Shown piece by piece: positions 31,870 to 34,301 of a stretch of 34,301 bases of DNA. The notes beneath the pieces were generated by a model. It was not told where the DNA came from, searched no databases, and saw only the letters and a program-made list of their open reading frames with translations. Numbering within the stretch: the stretch's first letter is position 1; the number at the start of each line of letters is the position of its first letter. Location of the stretch: the NCBI GenBank assembly GCA_020723855.1, contig DYIB01000019.1:4317-38617 (forward strand), read 5' to 3'. The DNA is from Uliginosibacterium gangwonense. GTDB lineage: Bacteria; Pseudomonadota; Gammaproteobacteria; Burkholderiales; Rhodocyclaceae. The position numbers were made by a program, and so were the translations under genes.

Positions 31870-32744
31870 GAGTCGGCTTTATCGGGCTGGGCGCCATGGG
31901 CGCCCCCATGGCCTGGCATCTGCTCGACGCTGGGCACGAGCTGGCCGTCTATGCCCGGCGCAGCGACGCGGCGGCGCCCCTGGTGGGGGCGGGCGCCATT
32001 CTTTGCGCCAGCCCGCGCGAGCTGGCGGCGCGCTGCGAAGTGGTGTTCACCATGGTGACTGCCGGCGCCGACGTGGAGGAAGTGGTTCTGGGCGCGCAGG
32101 GCCTCATCCACGGCGCCGCCCCCGGGCTGGTGCTGGTGGACATGAGCACCATCGCGCCGGCGACGGCGCGGCGCATCGCCGCGCGCCTGGCCGAGCGGGG
32201 CGCGGACATGCTGGACGCGCCCGTGTCCGGCGGCACCCAGGGCGCGATCGACGCCAGCCTGGCCATCATGGTGGGCGGCAAGGCGCACGTCCTGGAGCGG
32301 GTGCGCCCGCTGCTGGAGAAGCTCGGCCGGCGCATCGTGCACATCGGCGACCATGGCGCCGGCCAGGTGGCCAAGGCCTGCAACCAGATGGTCATGGTGG
32401 CCGCCATCCAGGCGGCGGCCGAGGCCATGCTGCTGGCGCGGGCGAGCGGCGTCGATGCCGCCCGGGTGCGCGCGGCCATGGCCGGCGGCTCGGCGGACTC
32501 GCGGGTGCTCGATGTCTTCGGCGGGCGCATGGCGAGACGCGACTTCAGCGCCGGGGTGGAAGCGCGCCTGCACCACAAGGACTTTGCCATCGTCATGGAC
32601 GCGGCCCACGACCTGGGTGTGCCGGCAACCGTGGCGGCGCAGGTGTGGCAGCAGCTCAATGCGCTGGCGAGCCAGGGCTGGGGCCGCGACGACACTTCCC
32701 GTCTGCTGTGCGTGCTGGAGCGGGCCTGCGGACGCGGCGCTTGA
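31866..32744 (+). CDS. Beta-hydroxyacid dehydrogenase, copy 2 (tandem paralogue)
   Basis: 292 residues beginning in the ATGA overlap at 31866-31869. It aligns with copy 1 without a gap through the first 170 residues, including GFIGLGAMG, DAPVSGGTQGA and the catalytic Lys170. It then diverges in the C-terminal helical domain that shapes the substrate pocket. All key residues are intact, so both copies should be active, probably on different beta-hydroxyacids. The pair looks like an old tandem duplication. Confidence 0.86.
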   Translation: MRVGFIGLGAMGAPMAWHLLDAGHELAVYARRSDAAAPLVGAGAILCASPRELAARCEVVFTMVTAGADVEEVVLGAQGLIHGAAPGLVLVDMSTIAPATARRIAARLAERGADMLDAPVSGGTQGAIDASLAIMVGGKAHVLERVRPLLEKLGRRIVHIGDHGAGQVAKACNQMVMVAAIQAAAEAMLLARASGVDAARVRAAMAGGSADSRVLDVFGGRMARRDFSAGVEARLHHKDFAIVMDAAHDLGVPATVAAQVWQQLNALASQGWGRDDTSRLLCVLERACGRGA

Positions 32745-32778
32745 GTCAACGTTCCTGTTACCCATACGTTGAACGCCC

Positions 32779-33246
32779 ATGAAACGACTACGCCCCTTGC
32801 TCCTCGCCTGCGCCCTGGCGCTGGCCGGCTGCGCCGGATTGGGCGTCCCCAGGAATCCGCCGGAAGTCACCTTGGCCAATGTGGACGTGCTGGAAGTGGG
32901 CCTGCTGGAACAGCGCCTGGGCCTGCATCTGCGCGTGCTCAATCCCAATGACACGTCGTTGCGCATCAACGGCCTGTCCTACACCCTGGAAGTGAACGGC
33001 CGCCCCTTCGCCAAGGGGGTGAGCGACAAGGCGGTGAGCGTACCGCGCTTCGGCGAAGCGATCCTGGAAGTCCCCGCCACCACCAACATCGGCGGCCTGC
33101 TGCGCCAGCTGGACGAATGGCGCAAGGGACGGGGCCGGGAGACCATGGACTACCGCCTCACGGGCACCCTCTATCCCGCCTTCGGCCCGGGCATTCCCTT
33201 CGATCACAGCGGCCAGGTGCCGCTGCCGGCGGAACTGCGCCGCTGA
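32779..33246 (+). CDS. LEA2-like (late embryogenesis abundant type 2) lipoprotein
   Basis: 155 residues. The N-terminus is a lipoprotein signal with lipobox LAGC (Cys18), so the mature protein is anchored to a membrane. A single LEA2 beta-sandwich follows, with LRVLNPNDTSLRINGLSYTLEVNG, PFAKGV and RLTGTLYP. Such proteins are linked to desiccation or envelope stress, but the molecular role is unknown. The residue after Cys18 is Ala, so there is no aspartate inner-membrane retention signal and outer-membrane sorting is likely. It stands alone 34 bases after the dehydrogenase pair. Confidence 0.85.
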   Translation: MKRLRPLLLACALALAGCAGLGVPRNPPEVTLANVDVLEVGLLEQRLGLHLRVLNPNDTSLRINGLSYTLEVNGRPFAKGVSDKAVSVPRFGEAILEVPATTNIGGLLRQLDEWRKGRGRETMDYRLTGTLYPAFGPGIPFDHSGQVPLPAELRR

Positions 33247-33283
33247 GGTTTCGCGAAGCGAGGCAACGCTGGAAAGCGCGGCC

Positions 33284-33337
33284 GAAACCTCTTTCAACGC
33301 AGAGATCGCAGAGCCGCAGAGAACGCAGAGGAAAGGC
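33284..33337. repeat. Family A repeat, half element (copy 5)
   Basis: AAACCTCTTTCAACGC followed by four GCAGAG-type units, ending at AGGAAAGG. Only the left arm is present; the matching CTCTGC arm is missing. It therefore cannot fold like copies 1-4 and looks like a truncated copy. It lies between the lipoprotein gene and the OxyR site of ahpC. Confidence 0.7.
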
Positions 33338-33355
33338 GATGTTCAACTAACTTTA

Positions 33356-33392
33356 ATAGTCATAGACTATCGAAAATATAGGAACAATCCAT
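33356..33392. promoter_or_regulatory. OxyR binding site upstream of ahpC
   Basis: Four half-sites, ATAG (33356), CTAT (33367), ATAG (33378) and CCAT (33389), are spaced exactly 11 bases apart. This is the ATAG-N7-CTAT-N7-ATAG-N7-CTAT pattern of the OxyR tetramer, with one mismatched last half. It begins 114 bases before the ahpC start codon and is AT-rich in GC-rich surroundings. Confidence 0.85.
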
Positions 33393-33469
33393 TGGATCGA
33401 TGAATAGAGCTCCCTTTAAGATGCGCTCACCGATACACACAACCCTGCGCAACCAAGAGGAGCAAACTC

Positions 33470-34036
33470 ATGCAATCCCTGATCAACACCGAAATCAAAC
33501 CCTTCAAGGCCACCGCCTACCACAACGGCAAGTTCGTCCCGGTGACCGATGCCGACCTCAAGGGCAAATGGTCCGTGGTGTTTTTCTACCCGGCCGACTT
33601 CACTTTCGTCTGCCCGACGGAGCTGGGGGACCTGGCCGACCACTACGACACTTTCAAGTCCCTGGGCGTGGAGATCTACTCGGTGTCCACCGACACCCAC
33701 TTCACCCACAAGGCCTGGCACGACAGCTCGGAGACCATCAAGAAGATCCGCTTCCCCATGATCGGCGACCCGACGGGCAGCATTTCCCGCAACTTCGGCG
33801 TCATGATCGAAGAAGAAGGCCTGGCGCTGCGCGGCACCTTCGTGGTCGATCCCGAGGGGGTCATCAAGGCATGCGAGATCCACGATAACGGTATCGGCCG
33901 CGACGCCAAGGAGCTGCTGCGCAAGATCCAGGCGGCCCAGTACGTCGCCTCCCACCCGGGCGAGGTGTGCCCGGCCAAGTGGACCCCGGGCGAGAAGACC
34001 CTCGCGCCCTCCCTGGACCTGGTCGGCAAGATCTGA
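33470..34036 (+). CDS. ahpC: Alkyl hydroperoxide reductase peroxiredoxin AhpC
   Basis: 188 residues, the standard length of typical 2-Cys peroxiredoxins of the AhpC group. The peroxidatic cysteine is Cys48 in [10 protein letters not shown] and the resolving cysteine is Cys167 in GEVCPAKW. The GGLG-like and C-terminal helix regions suggest the robust or sensitive type could be decided by modelling only. It reduces hydrogen peroxide and organic peroxides in the cytoplasm and is recycled by AhpF. AGAGGAG precedes the start, and an OxyR site lies upstream. Confidence 0.96.
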   Translation: MQSLINTEIKPFKATAYHNGKFVPVTDADLKGKWSVVFFYPADFTFVCPTELGDLADHYDTFKSLGVEIYSVSTDTHFTHKAWHDSSETIKKIRFPMIGDPTGSISRNFGVMIEEEGLALRGTFVVDPEGVIKACEIHDNGIGRDAKELLRKIQAAQYVASHPGEVCPAKWTPGEKTLAPSLDLVGKI

Positions 34037-34046
34037 GGCTGATCGA

Positions 34047-34076
34047 GTCGCCGCCCCGCCGCGGCGGGGCGGCGAC
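34047..34076. terminator. Perfect 30-base palindrome between ahpC and ahpF
   Basis: GTCGCCGCCCCGCCG is followed directly by its exact complement, 10 bases after the ahpC stop. As RNA it would form a very stable GC hairpin without a T-run. It may act as a partial terminator or a 3' stabiliser that keeps AhpC more abundant than AhpF. Confidence 0.55.
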
Positions 34077-34105
34077 CCCGCGATTCGATTGCCACGGAGA
34101 CCATC

Positions 34106-34301
34106 ATGCTCGACACCGCCATCAAGACCCAGCTACAAGACTACCTCGCCAAGATCGTGCACCCCATCGAGCTCGTCGCCGCCCTCGACGACAGCCCCCA
34201 GGCGGGCGAGCTGCGCGCCCTGCTGCGGGACATCGCCGAACTTTCGCCCCGCGTGCGCCTGGCCGAGGACGGCGACGACTCCCGGCGGCCTTCGTTCTCG
34301 G
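34106..34301 (+). CDS. ahpF: Alkyl hydroperoxide reductase flavoprotein AhpF, N-terminal part
   Basis: The first 65 codons only, running off the right edge. The start MLDTAIKTQLQDYLAKIV and the following IELVAALDDSPQAGELRALL match the N-terminal thioredoxin-fold domain of AhpF, which passes electrons from NADH and FAD to AhpC. CGGAGA precedes the ATG. It is 69 bases from ahpC, with the 30-base palindrome between them, and probably shares the OxyR-controlled transcript. Confidence 0.93.
   Translation, partial: MLDTAIKTQLQDYLAKIVHPIELVAALDDSPQAGELRALLRDIAELSPRVRLAEDGDDSRRPSFS

Overview
The window is high-GC, densely coded bacterial DNA. The gene families (NAD-specific 180 kDa-type glutamate dehydrogenase, assimilatory nirBD with a fused phosphatase/kinase, cytochrome P460, TRAP transporters, AhpC of the betaproteobacterial type) suggest a betaproteobacterium, perhaps near Rhodocyclales, Nitrosomonadales or Burkholderiales. 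This is inferred from protein resemblance only; there is no rRNA or tRNA gene to test it.

Layout. 1-3308: the 3' end of an acyl/aryl-CoA ligase, then a complete TRAP transporter (dctP, dctQ, dctM). 3309-4944: a decayed-looking stretch with a HAMP/ligand-domain remnant of a chemoreceptor behind a strong hairpin, an HxlR regulator, and a 5'-truncated cytochrome P460 gene. 4965-6977: an FAH-family hydrolase, dodecin and a triple BON-domain protein. 7127-13034 (minus strand): an assimilatory nitrate/nitrite block, nirB-nirD-nitrate transporter-PP2C/protein kinase fusion, behind a clear sigma-54 promoter. 13289-18112: a large NAD-glutamate dehydrogenase, divergent from nirB. 18245-20947 (minus): assimilatory nitrate reductase, with a near-perfect sigma-54 promoter so close to the start codon that the mRNA should be leaderless. 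21154-28681: a LysR regulator and a five-gene CoA-ester pathway (hydratase, acyl-CoA dehydrogenase, class III CoA-transferase, MmgE/PrpD, CitE-like lyase) followed by an orphan TRAP binding protein. The gene set resembles the itaconate (C5-dicarboxylate) degradation operon of Pseudomonas aeruginosa. 28812-30226: an RMD1/YagE-family membrane protein and a DUF4202 protein. 30342-30934: a mazEF toxin-antitoxin pair with an inverted-repeat operator. 30994-32744: two tandem beta-hydroxyacid dehydrogenases. 32779-33246: a LEA2-like lipoprotein. 33470-34301: ahpC and the start of ahpF behind a textbook OxyR site.

How it works together. Nitrate is imported by the MFS carrier and reduced by NasA to nitrite. 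NirBD then reduces nitrite to ammonium, and glutamate dehydrogenase sits between the two transcription units. Both nitrogen promoters are sigma-54 type with NtrC-like half-sites upstream, so nitrogen limitation is the likely signal. The C5-dicarboxylate cluster would activate, hydrate and cleave an imported acid to acetyl-CoA and pyruvate.

Two families of dispersed repeats occupy the intergenic gaps. Family A (five copies) has conserved imperfect terminal inverted repeats and a variable core of GCAGAG/GCAAAG units; three copies sit directly before the start codon of the next gene within an operon, all in the same orientation. Family B is a REP-like palindrome. I see no CRISPR array, insertion sequence or prophage. 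No wholly new system stands out. The best leads are the family A repeats, the leaderless sigma-54 nasA arrangement, the truncated P460/HxlR junction, and the itaconate-like cluster with its own TRAP binding protein.
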